Of a DNA stretch of 64,000 nt, positions 15,074 to 23,759 are shown one piece after another. The first letter of the stretch is position 1. Every line of letters starts with the position of its first letter. The notes beneath the pieces are model-generated. The model was not told where the DNA came from and did no database searches. It worked only from the letters and a program-made list of their open reading frames with translations. A program made the translations under genes and the position numbers. The DNA comes from an uncultured Muribaculaceae bacterium (lineage in GTDB: Bacteria; Bacteroidota; Bacteroidia; Bacteroidales; Muribaculaceae): NCBI GenBank assembly GCA_934667475.1, contig CAKUMB010000004.1, forward strand, positions 72,391-136,390. Reading direction: 5' to 3'.

Positions 15074-17233
15074 ATGAAGGTTTACAAGACTAATGAGATA
15101 AAGAATATCTCTTTATTAGGCAGTAAGGGCTCTGGGAAAACCACACTCGCAGAGTCGATGCTCTATGAGTGTGGTGTGACAAAACGCAGAGGCACTGTGG
15201 AGGCTGGCAACACCGTTTGCGACTACTTCCCAGTGGAAAAGGAATACGGCTACTCGGTGTTCTCCACCGTGTTCTACGCCGAGTTCAACAATAAGAAGCT
15301 CAACGTGTTTGACTGCCCCGGCATGGACGACTTCGTGGGTAATGCCGTGACAGCCCTCAACATGACCGACGCCGGCATCGTTGTGGTCAACGGCCAGTAT
15401 GGTGTGGAAGTGGGCACACAGAACATATTCCGCACCGCCTCCCAAATCAATAAGCCCGTAATATTTGCAATCAATAAGCTCGATGCCGACAGCTGCGACT
15501 TCGACAACGTTATAAATCAGCTTAAAGAGGTGTTCGGCCCCAAGGTGGTGCCCGTGCAGTTCCCTGTGGAGTGCGGCAGCGGATTCAATTCGCTCGTCGA
15601 TGTGCTGCTCATGAAGCAGCTCACCTGGGGGCCCGACGGCGGCACACCCACTGTGACCGAAATCGCGCCCGAGCTCATGGACAAGGCCAAGGAGTGGAAC
15701 CAGGCTCTCGTAGAGGCCGCTGCCGAAAACGATGAGACCCTCATGGACAAATTCTTCGAGCAAGGCTCGCTCAACGAAGACGAGATGCGCGAAGGCATTC
15801 GCAAGGGCCTCACCGAGTGCAGCATCTATCCTGTGTTCTGTGTAAGCGCGCTCAAGGACATGGGCGTGCGCCGCATGATGGAGTTCCTGGGCAATGTGGT
15901 GCCATTTGTCAGCGAGATGCCAGCGCCAGTCAACGAGGCCGGCGAAGAGGTGAAGCCCGACGCCAACGGCCCGCTCAGCCTCTTCTTCTTCAAGACCACC
16001 GTTGAGCCGCACATCGGCGAGGTGTCGTATTTCAAGGTGATGTCGGGCACGCTAAAGGCCGGCATGGACCTCACCAACATGAACCGCAGTTCGAAGGAGC
16101 GTCTGGCGCAAATCTACACTGTGTGCGGCCAGATTAAGACGCCCGTCGACAGCATTGAGGCTGGCGACATAGGCGCTGCCGTTAAGCTTAAGGACGTGCG
16201 CACCGGCAACACCCTCAACGACAAGGGCTGCGAATACACCTTCAACTTCATCAAGTATCCCGCGCCAAAATATCAGCGCGCCATCAAGGCCGTCAACGAG
16301 GCCGAGACCGAGAAGCTGAGCGGCGTGCTCACTAAAATGCACGAGGAAGACCCCACATGGCTCGTAGAGCAGTCTAAAGAGCTGAAGCAGACCATCGTCA
16401 GCGGTCAGGGTGAGTTCCACCTGCGCACCCTCAAGTGGCGCATTGAAAACAACGACAAAATTCAGATTGAGTTCAAAGAACCCAAAATTCCATATCGCGA
16501 AACCATCACCAAGGCAGCACGCGCCGACTACCGCCACAAGAAGCAGTCGGGTGGTGCGGGCCAGTTTGGCGAGGTGCACCTCATTGTTGAGCCTTATAAG
16601 GATGGTATGCCCGAGCCCGACACCTACCGCTTTGGCAACCAAGAGTTTAAGATGAACGTCAAAGACAAGCAGGAAATTCCGCTTGAATGGGGCGGCAAAA
16701 TCATCATCTACAACTGCATTGTGGGCGGCGCCATCGATGCACGCTTCATCCCCGCCATTGTGAAGGGCATCATGGACCGCATGGAGCAGGGCCCCCTCAC
16801 AGGCTCGTATGCCCGCGACGTGCGCGTGTGCATCTACGACGGTAAGATGCACCCCGTAGACTCCAACGAAATCTCGTTCCGCCTTGCCGCGCGCCACGCC
16901 TTCAGCGAGGCCTTCCGCAATGCCAACCCCAAGGTGCTCGAACCCGTTTACGATGTGGAGGTGCTGATGCCCAGCGAGTGCATGGGCGACGTGATGAGCG
17001 ACCTGCAGGGCCGCCGTGCCATAATCATGGGCATGGAGGAGGCCAGCGGACTCCAGAAGATCAACGCCAAGGTGCCACTCAAAGAGATGTCGAGCTACTC
17101 AACAGCCCTCAGCTCAATCACAGGCGGCCGCGCTTCATTCACCATGAAGTTTGCCGACTACGAGCTCGTGCCGGCCGATGTGCAGGATAAGCTCCTCAAG
17201 GCCTACGCCGAGGCTAACGCTGACGAAGACTAA
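15074..17233 (+). CDS. fusA2: EF-G paralogue (EF-G2 type) with altered GTPase motifs
   Basis: The 719-residue product has the full EF-G layout: G domain, domain II, then domains III-V ending in the EF-G C-terminal fold (SECMGDVMSDLQGRRA). The P-loop is GSKGSGKTT (residues 16-24) and NKLD is intact. However, the switch I segment RGITI is replaced by YGYSV (58-62), and the switch II DTPGH is DCPGM (80-84), so methionine stands at the position of the catalytic histidine. Bacteroides thetaiotaomicron has a second EF-G of this kind that supports translation without ribosome-dependent GTP hydrolysis during carbon limitation, and this gene is very likely its orthologue. The canonical fusA is not in the window. 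It is monocistronic, with its own promoter and terminator. Confidence 0.9.
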   Translation: MKVYKTNEIKNISLLGSKGSGKTTLAESMLYECGVTKRRGTVEAGNTVCDYFPVEKEYGYSVFSTVFYAEFNNKKLNVFDCPGMDDFVGNAVTALNMTDAGIVVVNGQYGVEVGTQNIFRTASQINKPVIFAINKLDADSCDFDNVINQLKEVFGPKVVPVQFPVECGSGFNSLVDVLLMKQLTWGPDGGTPTVTEIAPELMDKAKEWNQALVEAAAENDETLMDKFFEQGSLNEDEMREGIRKGLTECSIYPVFCVSALKDMGVRRMMEFLGNVVPFVSEMPAPVNEAGEEVKPDANGPLSLFFFKTTVEPHIGEVSYFKVMSGTLKAGMDLTNMNRSSKERLAQIYTVCGQIKTPVDSIEAGDIGAAVKLKDVRTGNTLNDKGCEYTFNFIKYPAPKYQRAIKAVNEAETEKLSGVLTKMHEEDPTWLVEQSKELKQTIVSGQGEFHLRTLKWRIENNDKIQIEFKEPKIPYRETITKAARADYRHKKQSGGAGQFGEVHLIVEPYKDGMPEPDTYRFGNQEFKMNVKDKQEIPLEWGGKIIIYNCIVGGAIDARFIPAIVKGIMDRMEQGPLTGSYARDVRVCIYDGKMHPVDSNEISFRLAARHAFSEAFRNANPKVLEPVYDVEVLMPSECMGDVMSDLQGRRAIIMGMEEASGLQKINAKVPLKEMSSYSTALSSITGGRASFTMKFADYELVPADVQDKLLKAYAEANADED

Positions 17234-17281
17234 TTCCCCCCCCCTAAAAAACGAAAATAGTTTTTTAATTGTTAATCCCTG

Positions 17282-17319
17282 GTGGGGAGAGCGGCCCGTT
17301 CCGCCCTCCCCACTTTTTT
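17282..17319 (+). terminator. Terminator of fusA2
   Basis: A 13-bp stem with one mismatch (17282-17294 with 17301-17313) is followed by six T residues, 48 nt after the fusA2 stop. Confidence 0.88.
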
Positions 17320-17348
17320 GCATGGCAATCATTCACAGTGGCAATAAA

Positions 17349-17392
17349 GAAAAAACAATGGCAAGGAGCATATGTGCGTCCTTGCCATTGTT
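17349..17392 (-). terminator. Terminator of nrdJ
   Basis: A perfect 14-bp stem (17354-17367 with 17379-17392, loop of 11) is followed on the minus strand by a run of T. It lies 38 nt past the nrdJ stop codon. Its arm contains CAATGGCAA, the same core as the hairpins upstream of hemW. Confidence 0.8.
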
Positions 17393-17429
17393 GCTATGTG
17401 TGGTTGTTGTGATATGCGTCGGGCAGGCA

Positions 17430-19973
17430 TCAGCCGCAGCGCGAGGTGCCGCAGTTGGTGCATATCAGGCAGCCCTCTTGATACACAAGGGTCTCCTGGC
17501 CGCAGTTGGGGCACTTCTGGCCGCTGGCGCGCGTGCCGTTGGGCAGATACTTTTTCAGGGCGCGCTCCACGCCCATCTTCCAGGTGTTTATCGACTTGTT
17601 GTCGAGCTCAAGGCTGCTCACCAGTTTCAGCACCTGCTCGATGGGCATGCCGTAGCGCAGCACGCCCGATATCAGCTTGGCGTAGTTCCAGAATTCGGGG
17701 TTGAACTTCTCCGACAGCCCCTCGATGGTGGTCTTGAAGCCGCGCTTGTTAATAAACTGGAAGTCGTAGCGCTTCATGCCGTTCTCGTCCACGGCTTTTA
17801 TGATTTTGCCCTTGGTCACCGACTTGGGGCAGAATATGCCCTCGTCGTCGTCGGCGATGCCGGTGAATATCTCGTAGGGGCGGTTGTCGATTAGGCCTAT
17901 GAAGGCAATCCACTTCTCCTTGTTGTTTTGGAATCGCACCACGTCGGCGTCGAGTTCGATGGGGCGTTTTAGTATGTGCTCCTCTTCGGCAATGTAGTGT
18001 GCCTTCTTCTTTTTCTTGTCGTCTTTGGTTATCGACACCAGCACTCCGGCGCGCGACCCGTCGCGATACACCGTGCAGCCCTTGCAGCCGCACTTCCATG
18101 CCTCCACATACAGGTCGTTCACCAGGTCTTTGCTCACGTTGTTTGGCAGATTGATGGTCACGCTAATCGAGTGGTCAACCCACTTCTGCACGCGGCCCTG
18201 CATGCGCACCTTGTTGAGCCAGTCCACATCGTTCGACGTGGCCTTGTAGTAGGGCGAGCGTTTCACCAGCTCGTCGAGCTGCTCTTGAGTGTAGTCGTTG
18301 CGCACCTCAATGCCGTTCACCTTCATCCATGTGATGAACTTGGGGTGGTACACCACATATTCCTCAAACGAGTCGCCGTTTTCATCGGTGAAGTCAACGT
18401 GCACGTCCTTGTCGCTGGGGTTCACCTTGCGGCGGCGTTTGTACACGGGTAGGAACACTGGCTCGATGCCAGAAGTGGTCTGCGTCATTATGCTGGTGGT
18501 GCCGGTGGGGGCAATGGTGAGGCAGGCAATGTTGCGGCGGCCATACTTCACCATCAGTTCATAAAGTTCGGGGTCGGCTTCGCGCAGGCGGCCTATATAG
18601 GGGTTGTTCTCCTCGCGTTTGGCGTCGTAGATTTCAAATGCGCCGCGCTCCTTGGCCAGCTCCACCGACGAGCGGTAGGCAGCCAGAGCCAGAGTCTTGT
18701 GCACATTTTCCGAGAAGTCGGTGGCCTCGTCGGTGCCATATCGCAGCCCCATTGCCGCCACCATGTCGCCCTCGGCGGTGGTGCCCACGCCGGTGCGGCG
18801 TCCTTTCAGCGTCTTGTTCTGTATTTTGTGCCACAGGTTCAGCTCGGTTTGCTTCACCTCGGCCGTTTCGGGGTCTTGCTCAATCTTGTTGATAATCTTC
18901 TCGATTTTCTCCTTTTCCAGGTCGATGATGTCGTCCATTATGCGCTGCGCGCGGGCCACATGCTTCTTAAACAAATCGTAGTCGAAATACGCATCCTTGG
19001 TGAAGGGGTTCACCACATACGAATACAGGTTGATGGCCACCAGGCGGCAGCTGTCGTAGGGGCACAGTGGAATTTCGCCGCAGGGGTTGGTGGAGATGGT
19101 GCGGAAGCCCAGGTCGGCATAGCAGTCGGGCACCGACTCGCGTGTTATGGTGTCCCAGAACAGCACTCCGGGCTCGGCGCTCTTCCATGCGTTGTGCACT
19201 ATTTTGCGCCACAGCTTGGAGGCATCGATGTCTTTCTTGTAAAGCGGGTGGCTGCTGTGGGTGGGGTATTGCTGCACATAGTCCTTGCCCTCGGTGGCCG
19301 CGCGCATAAATTCGTCGTCGATGCGCACCGACACGTTGGCGCCGGTCACTTTGCCCTCTTCCATCTTGGCGTCGATAAACGCCTCGGCGTCGGGGTGCTT
19401 GATGCTCACCGTGAGCATAAGTGCGCCGCGGCGGCCGTCTTGAGCCACCTCGCGGGTGGAGTTGGAGTAGCGCTCCATGAAGGGCACGAGGCCGGTGGAG
19501 GTGAGGGCCGAGTTCTTAACCGGCGACCCCTTTGGCCTTATGTGCGACAGGTCGTGGCCCACGCCGCCACGCCGCTTCATGAGCTGCACCTGCTCCTCGT
19601 CGATTTTTATGATGCCGCCGTAGGAGTCGGGCTCGCCGTCGAGGCCAATCACAAAGCAGTTCGACAGCGACCCCACCTGAAAGTTGTTGCCGATGCCGGC
19701 CATGGGGCTGCCCTGCGGCACTATGTATTTGAAGTGCCTTATCAGCTCAAACACCTCATCCTCGCTCATGGGGTTGGGGTAGTTTTTCTCGATGCGGGCT
19801 ATCTCGCGCGCTATGCGGCGGTGCATGTCGTCGGGTGTGGCCTCGTAGATGTTTCCGAATGAGTCTTTGAGGGCATACTTGCTTGCCCAGACTCTTGCAG
19901 CCAGTTCGTCGCCATCAAAATATTTCAGAGTGGCGTCGTAGGCTTCGTTGTAGGTGTAAGTCTTTTTGTCCAC
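17430..19973 (-). CDS. nrdJ: Adenosylcobalamin-dependent (class II) ribonucleotide reductase
   Basis: The predicted product has 847 residues starting at GTG 19973 (VDKKTYTYNEAYDATL). It shows an N-terminal RNR region, SNCFVIGLDG, and the finger-loop NPCGEIPL with the radical-bearing cysteine. APTGTTSIMTQTTSGIEPVF follows further on, and a C-terminal zinc-ribbon-like tail has two CxxC pairs (CPNCGQE and CTNCG). It reduces ribonucleotides using adenosylcobalamin, independent of oxygen. The longest frame begins at 20033, but the -7 box at 20019-20026 puts transcription start near 20011, so the GTG is preferred. No cobalamin riboswitch is visible in the leader of about 40 nt. Confidence 0.93.
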   Translation of the reverse strand: MDKKTYTYNEAYDATLKYFDGDELAARVWASKYALKDSFGNIYEATPDDMHRRIAREIARIEKNYPNPMSEDEVFELIRHFKYIVPQGSPMAGIGNNFQVGSLSNCFVIGLDGEPDSYGGIIKIDEEQVQLMKRRGGVGHDLSHIRPKGSPVKNSALTSTGLVPFMERYSNSTREVAQDGRRGALMLTVSIKHPDAEAFIDAKMEEGKVTGANVSVRIDDEFMRAATEGKDYVQQYPTHSSHPLYKKDIDASKLWRKIVHNAWKSAEPGVLFWDTITRESVPDCYADLGFRTISTNPCGEIPLCPYDSCRLVAINLYSYVVNPFTKDAYFDYDLFKKHVARAQRIMDDIIDLEKEKIEKIINKIEQDPETAEVKQTELNLWHKIQNKTLKGRRTGVGTTAEGDMVAAMGLRYGTDEATDFSENVHKTLALAAYRSSVELAKERGAFEIYDAKREENNPYIGRLREADPELYELMVKYGRRNIACLTIAPTGTTSIMTQTTSGIEPVFLPVYKRRRKVNPSDKDVHVDFTDENGDSFEEYVVYHPKFITWMKVNGIEVRNDYTQEQLDELVKRSPYYKATSNDVDWLNKVRMQGRVQKWVDHSISVTINLPNNVSKDLVNDLYVEAWKCGCKGCTVYRDGSRAGVLVSITKDDKKKKKAHYIAEEEHILKRPIELDADVVRFQNNKEKWIAFIGLIDNRPYEIFTGIADDDEGIFCPKSVTKGKIIKAVDENGMKRYDFQFINKRGFKTTIEGLSEKFNPEFWNYAKLISGVLRYGMPIEQVLKLVSSLELDNKSINTWKMGVERALKKYLPNGTRASGQKCPNCGQETLVYQEGCLICTNCGTSRCG

Positions 19974-20018
19974 GTTTTTTATATGTTGTTTTGTTTTCTG
20001 CTTTTTGCAAAGGTTCTG

Positions 20019-20026
20019 CAAATATA
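20019..20026 (-). promoter_or_regulatory. -7 promoter box TATATTTG for nrdJ
   Basis: The minus strand reads TTATATTTGCAG, an exact TAnnTTTG. It lies downstream of the ATG at 20033 and so rules that start out. Confidence 0.65.
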
Positions 20027-20304
20027 ACAACAATCGAAATCACTTAAAAAGAAAATCGGCAAAAAAATCGAATTGTTAAAAACAAATTGCAATGTGCTAA
20101 TTCACAGTGTGTTCTGCTTTTGTATGGAGCAAAAAGTTGCCAAAAAAGTGCACCTAGTTGGCCGCAAACGGGCCGCAAGATAATAATTTAGCGCAATGGC
20201 TATTTTATAAGCGTTCTAAACAACGGCCGCGCCGCCGCCATACGGCCGCAAAAATCGTTTGAATTTATCTGGTTAAAACACATCAAGGCTAATGATAAAG
20301 TTAG
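20027..20304. other. Divergent intergenic region between nrdJ and a lipoprotein gene
   Basis: About 280 bases between the two divergent -7 boxes hold no gene that I can support. The region is AT-rich with GC-rich islands: GGCCGCAAACGGGCCGC near 20160-20176 and CGGCCGC with GCCATACGGCCGCA near 20223-20252. The second island resembles the sequence in the fusA2 leader. Its function is unknown. Confidence 0.5.
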
Positions 20305-20312
20305 TACCTTTG
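20305..20312 (+). promoter_or_regulatory. -7 promoter box TACCTTTG for the 20354 lipoprotein gene
   Basis: This is an exact TAnnTTTG match 42 nt before the ATG. Confidence 0.65.
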
Positions 20313-20353
20313 CACTGCATTATATAAAGAGAGATTATATATTTACACAAGTG

Positions 20354-21883
20354 ATGAAATCCGTTAAAATTCTGCTGGGCGCGCTGCTGCTGGTTATGGC
20401 CGCTGCGTCGTGCTCAAATGTGAATGGCAAACTTGAGAAAATGATTCCGCGCGACGCCAAGGGCGTGGTGTGCATCAAGGTGCCTGAAATTCTTGAAAAA
20501 GCTGAAATTGCCGACAATGACTATGAACTGCCCGCCGCACTGAAGAAGGTGGTGGAGGCCAACCCCAAGTCGCAATTCTGCACCATACTGGCCGACCTGC
20601 CCAATTCGGGCATCGACCCCAAGCACAACGTGTATGTGTTTTTCACCGGTAAAACCTATAAAATGGTCACACTGGTGCCAATCGACGACACCGACAAGGC
20701 CGTGGCTGCCATCGAGAAGATGACCGACAACCGCTTTGAGGATATGGCTGGGGTGAAATACATTGGCTCGGGCGACACCTACTATGTGATGGGCGACGGC
20801 GTGCTGCTGGCCGGCTCGCTGAGCCGGCTTGTCGATGCCAAGACTGCCGTGGCCGAGGCTTGCCGCATTCTCGACGGTGAGCAGCCAAGCATTGCCGACA
20901 ACGACGACGCCAAGGAGTGCCTTAAAGGCGACGGCGAAGTGAGCGCCTATTTCGACATGAACGGCATTGGCTCGGTGCTCAACAAGAGCAAGACCTACCG
21001 CAGCCTTGTGCAGAAGATGCCGCTTGTCACGGTGTTCACCGAAAGCGACATCAAGGCGGTGGTGTGCGACTTCAAAATCGACAAGACCACAGCCGATCTC
21101 ACAGCAAAAATCAAGGTCGGTGACCACAGCGACTACGTGCAGCTGCTCAGCACCACACTGGGCCAGCCGTCGAACGACTTCCTTAAGGCCATACCCAACT
21201 CCATGGACTGCATCCTTTCGATGAGCGTCAATGGCCAGGCGCTGGCCAGGTTGCCGCAAATGCAGCAACTCACCGCTGCCATGGCCAAGATGCCGGGCAT
21301 GAAGGCCCTCGATTTGGCAGGCATAATTTCCACCGTCAACGGTCCGCTGGCTGTGGGCTTTGCCAAAGACCCCTATCTGCAGGGCGAGTGGAATGCAGTG
21401 GTGGCCGCCAAGACGGCCAATGCGCAGTCGGTGCTCGGCCGCATCATCGACTTTGCCAGCGCCATGGGTCAGGCCCCGCAAAAGTATGGCAGCGAATACA
21501 TCTACCAGTACAACAACAAGCAGGTCAACGTGGGTGTGATTGGCGATGTGGTGTATGTGAAGATGCTCGACTATGAGCAGACCGAGGGCTACGCCTACGA
21601 GCTGCCCGACGTGCGCGACTTCTTTGCCGCCAATCCCATAGGCATATATGTCCGTGCCAAGGCTGGCAACACCTCTGGCATACTCAATTTCGGCATCACG
21701 CACTTCGTCGACGGCAAGGGATTTTTCTATACCGAGAAGGACGACGACAATGCGGCGCAGGTGCTGCTGGGCATTCTCTGCTCCATCAAGGGCGGCGATG
21801 ACCAAAGCGGCGACAGTGCCGACGACGACCTCGATTTGAATTCCATAACCGGTGCGGGCGACATGATGCAGTCGGTTGACTGA
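20354..21883 (+). CDS. Large lipoprotein, DUF4836-like
   Basis: The 509-residue product starts MKSVKILLGALLLVMAAASCS, a lipoprotein signal peptide with the lipidated cysteine at about residue 20. The rest is soluble. It begins with MIPRDAKGVVCIKVPEILEKA and has repeated segments that resemble the IPxDA...V..I...L lead-in of DUF4836 proteins, which are Bacteroidales lipoproteins of unknown function. I hold that family name with moderate confidence only. The C-terminus is acidic (DDDLDLNS). The open frame extends to a GTG at 20351 directly before the ATG; the ATG is chosen. menC starts 27 nt downstream and may be co-transcribed. Confidence 0.75.
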   Translation: MKSVKILLGALLLVMAAASCSNVNGKLEKMIPRDAKGVVCIKVPEILEKAEIADNDYELPAALKKVVEANPKSQFCTILADLPNSGIDPKHNVYVFFTGKTYKMVTLVPIDDTDKAVAAIEKMTDNRFEDMAGVKYIGSGDTYYVMGDGVLLAGSLSRLVDAKTAVAEACRILDGEQPSIADNDDAKECLKGDGEVSAYFDMNGIGSVLNKSKTYRSLVQKMPLVTVFTESDIKAVVCDFKIDKTTADLTAKIKVGDHSDYVQLLSTTLGQPSNDFLKAIPNSMDCILSMSVNGQALARLPQMQQLTAAMAKMPGMKALDLAGIISTVNGPLAVGFAKDPYLQGEWNAVVAAKTANAQSVLGRIIDFASAMGQAPQKYGSEYIYQYNNKQVNVGVIGDVVYVKMLDYEQTEGYAYELPDVRDFFAANPIGIYVRAKAGNTSGILNFGITHFVDGKGFFYTEKDDDNAAQVLLGILCSIKGGDDQSGDSADDDLDLNSITGAGDMMQSVD

Positions 21884-21910
21884 CACCGCATATAGCGATA
21901 TTAAGGAATT

Positions 21911-22948
21911 ATGAAAGCGGAATTTGCAAAGTTCAACCGCCGCTGTGGTGGCAGCGCCGCCGCAAGTGTGTCATATTTCATAAGGTTCTACGACGAGTCG
22001 CGCCCCGACGCTTTTGGAGTGGGGGAGTGCACCGTGGTGCCGGGCGTCTCGGCCGAGTATGCCGATGTGGCCGCCTACGAGGCCAAGCTGCACGAACTGT
22101 GCGCCCAGGTGGCCCGCGGCGAGTCGACCGACCTCATGGAGTTCTCTTCCATAATGTATGGCTTTGAGAATGCCATAACCGACTTCTCCAACGGCTGCCG
22201 CCGCATTTACTACAACACTCCGTTTGTGGCCGGGCGGCAGGTGGTGCCAGTGGTGGGCTTTGCCAGCGTCGGTGACGACCCCGAGGCCACGGCGCGGCAG
22301 GTGGCCGGGCTGGCTGCCGAGGGCTGCACCGCCGTTAAGCTGGGCATGACTGCCGGCGACTGTGCTCCAGTGGCCGAGGCCCTGACCTTGATTCGCCGCC
22401 AGTGTCCCGAGTTGCACATACGCCTTGATGCCAACGGGCTGCTTAGGCCCGATGAGGCGCTCGGCTTCATCAACGGCCTTGCCCGGCACACCATTCAGTG
22501 CATCGAGCAGCCCATTGCCGCTGGCCAACTGGATGCTATGGCGGCAATATGTGCCGCTTCTAAGGTGCCTGTCGCGCTAAGCGATGAATTGGCCGGTGTG
22601 GTCAACCCCATGGCCATGCTGCAACTGCTGCGCACCGTCAAGCCCCACGTGCTGTGCGTAAAACCCGCTCTGTGCGGCGGCTTCAGCAATGCGGTGCACT
22701 GGCTGAAGATGTCGGCGCAGCTCAATCTTGGCTGCTGGATAGCCTCGGCTGGCGAAACAGCAGTGGGCCTCGACGCCCTGTGCCAGTGGACTGCCATGAT
22801 GCAGCCGCGCATAGCGCAGGAACTGCTGCCCGACGGCGCATGCAGCGGCCACTCGCCTCTGCGCTTCGGCAAAAACACAATCGGGCGCGACTCTGCTGGA
22901 GTCACGCCCGATTGCATCGGTTATTTCAATCCCGACTGGCAACAGTGA
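21911..22948 (+). CDS. menC: Enolase-superfamily enzyme, probably o-succinylbenzoate synthase
   Basis: The 345-residue product has the muconate-lactonizing subgroup features. These are a catalytic lysine K143 (AVKLG), metal ligands D173 (RLDANG), E199 (CIEQPI) and D224 (ALSDELAG), and the second lysine K251 (CVKPALCGG). This fits MenC, which dehydrates SHCHC to o-succinylbenzoate in menaquinone synthesis, or a related dipeptide epimerase. The first lysine of the KxK motif is replaced by alanine (A141). The last residues are encoded by a long palindrome. No other men genes lie in the window, so function rests on family resemblance. Confidence 0.75.
   Translation: MKAEFAKFNRRCGGSAAASVSYFIRFYDESRPDAFGVGECTVVPGVSAEYADVAAYEAKLHELCAQVARGESTDLMEFSSIMYGFENAITDFSNGCRRIYYNTPFVAGRQVVPVVGFASVGDDPEATARQVAGLAAEGCTAVKLGMTAGDCAPVAEALTLIRRQCPELHIRLDANGLLRPDEALGFINGLARHTIQCIEQPIAAGQLDAMAAICAASKVPVALSDELAGVVNPMAMLQLLRTVKPHVLCVKPALCGGFSNAVHWLKMSAQLNLGCWIASAGETAVGLDALCQWTAMMQPRIAQELLPDGACSGHSPLRFGKNTIGRDSAGVTPDCIGYFNPDWQQ
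22878..22914. repeat. 16-bp palindrome inside the 3' end of menC
   Basis: The arms 22878-22893 and 22899-22914 pair over 16 positions with one mismatch and a 5-nt loop. The stem codes for part of the last 20 residues of the MenC product. No T run follows directly, so it is not a standard terminator. Confidence 0.75.
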
Positions 22949-22989
22949 TTTTTCTCCTTGTCACTGCACCATTCGTTCAAAAAAAAGCA

Positions 22990-23751
22990 TCAATCTTTCT
23001 TAATCTGTTTGCTGCTGAGCCACTCTTGCGCCTCGGCCAGCGTGTCGGGCTTGCCCACATCAAGCCAAGTGTAGTCGGTGGCCTGCTGGTAGCCCTTGAT
23101 GAGGTGCGTGCCGCACTCACCGGTGTAGAAGGGCACAATTGGGAACGCCTTGCGACCGCCGGCAAACTTGCTGAGCGCGTCGAATATGCTTGGCGACAGC
23201 ACGTGTACGCCGCCAAAGGCCAGTTCGTCATATTGTCCTTCCACATACTGGAATCCTTCGGGGCGCGTTTCGCCCGTCTTCTTGTTCACCCAGCCGCGCA
23301 GCTGGTTGTCAGCGTCAAACAGCAGGTAGCGTGCCGTGTTGCGGTGGCGCACCAGCAGCGTGGCCATGCCGCCGTGGCGTTGGTGCCAGTCGCACATGGC
23401 CTTGATGTCGAAGTCCGATATTATGTCGGCGTTGTGCACCAGAAAAGGCTCGCCGTTGTCAAGCCACTGGCGGGCCTTGAGTATGCCGCCGCCAGTGTCA
23501 AGCAGTTGGTCGCGCTCGTCGCTGATGTGTACCGTCACGCCAAAATTCTCCTTGGCCTCCAAAAAGTCGATAATCTTTTGCCCGAAGTGGTGCACGTTCA
23601 CTGTGATGTCGGTGAAGCCGGCAGCTATCAGCTTTAGCATCACATGCTCAAGCAGCGGTTTGCCATTGAGTTCCACCAGAGCCTTGGGGCGGTCGTTGGT
23701 TAAAGGACGCAGCCGGGTTCCAAGCCCGGCTGCAAATATCATAGCTTTCAT
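22990..23751 (-). CDS. Sugar-1-phosphate nucleotidyltransferase, MurU-like
   Basis: The 253-residue product starts MKAMIFAAGLGTRLRPLTND, the nucleotidyltransferase signature G-x-G-T-R-x-R-P, followed by PKALVELNGKPLLEH. HNADIISDFD contains the metal-binding aspartate and LDVGKPDTL closes the active site. The family includes MurU (MurNAc-1-P uridylyltransferase), GDP-mannose and glucose-1-P enzymes. The gene begins 8 nt after a sugar-kinase gene of the AmgK type. AmgK and MurU form the peptidoglycan-recycling bypass in Pseudomonas, so MurU is the most likely role. The frame could extend one codon to a TTG; ATG 23751 is preferred. Confidence 0.8.
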   Translation of the reverse strand: MKAMIFAAGLGTRLRPLTNDRPKALVELNGKPLLEHVMLKLIAAGFTDITVNVHHFGQKIIDFLEAKENFGVTVHISDERDQLLDTGGGILKARQWLDNGEPFLVHNADIISDFDIKAMCDWHQRHGGMATLLVRHRNTARYLLFDADNQLRGWVNKKTGETRPEGFQYVEGQYDELAFGGVHVLSPSIFDALSKFAGGRKAFPIVPFYTGECGTHLIKGYQQATDYTWLDVGKPDTLAEAQEWLSSKQIKKD

Positions 23752-23759
23752 CAAGAAAT

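Noticed and set aside
19974..20033. Cobalamin riboswitch upstream of nrdJ or mutA
   Set aside because: Both enzymes need B12, so I looked for one. The leaders (about 40 nt and 88 nt) are too short for a complete cobalamin riboswitch, and I did not see the B12-box-like core.
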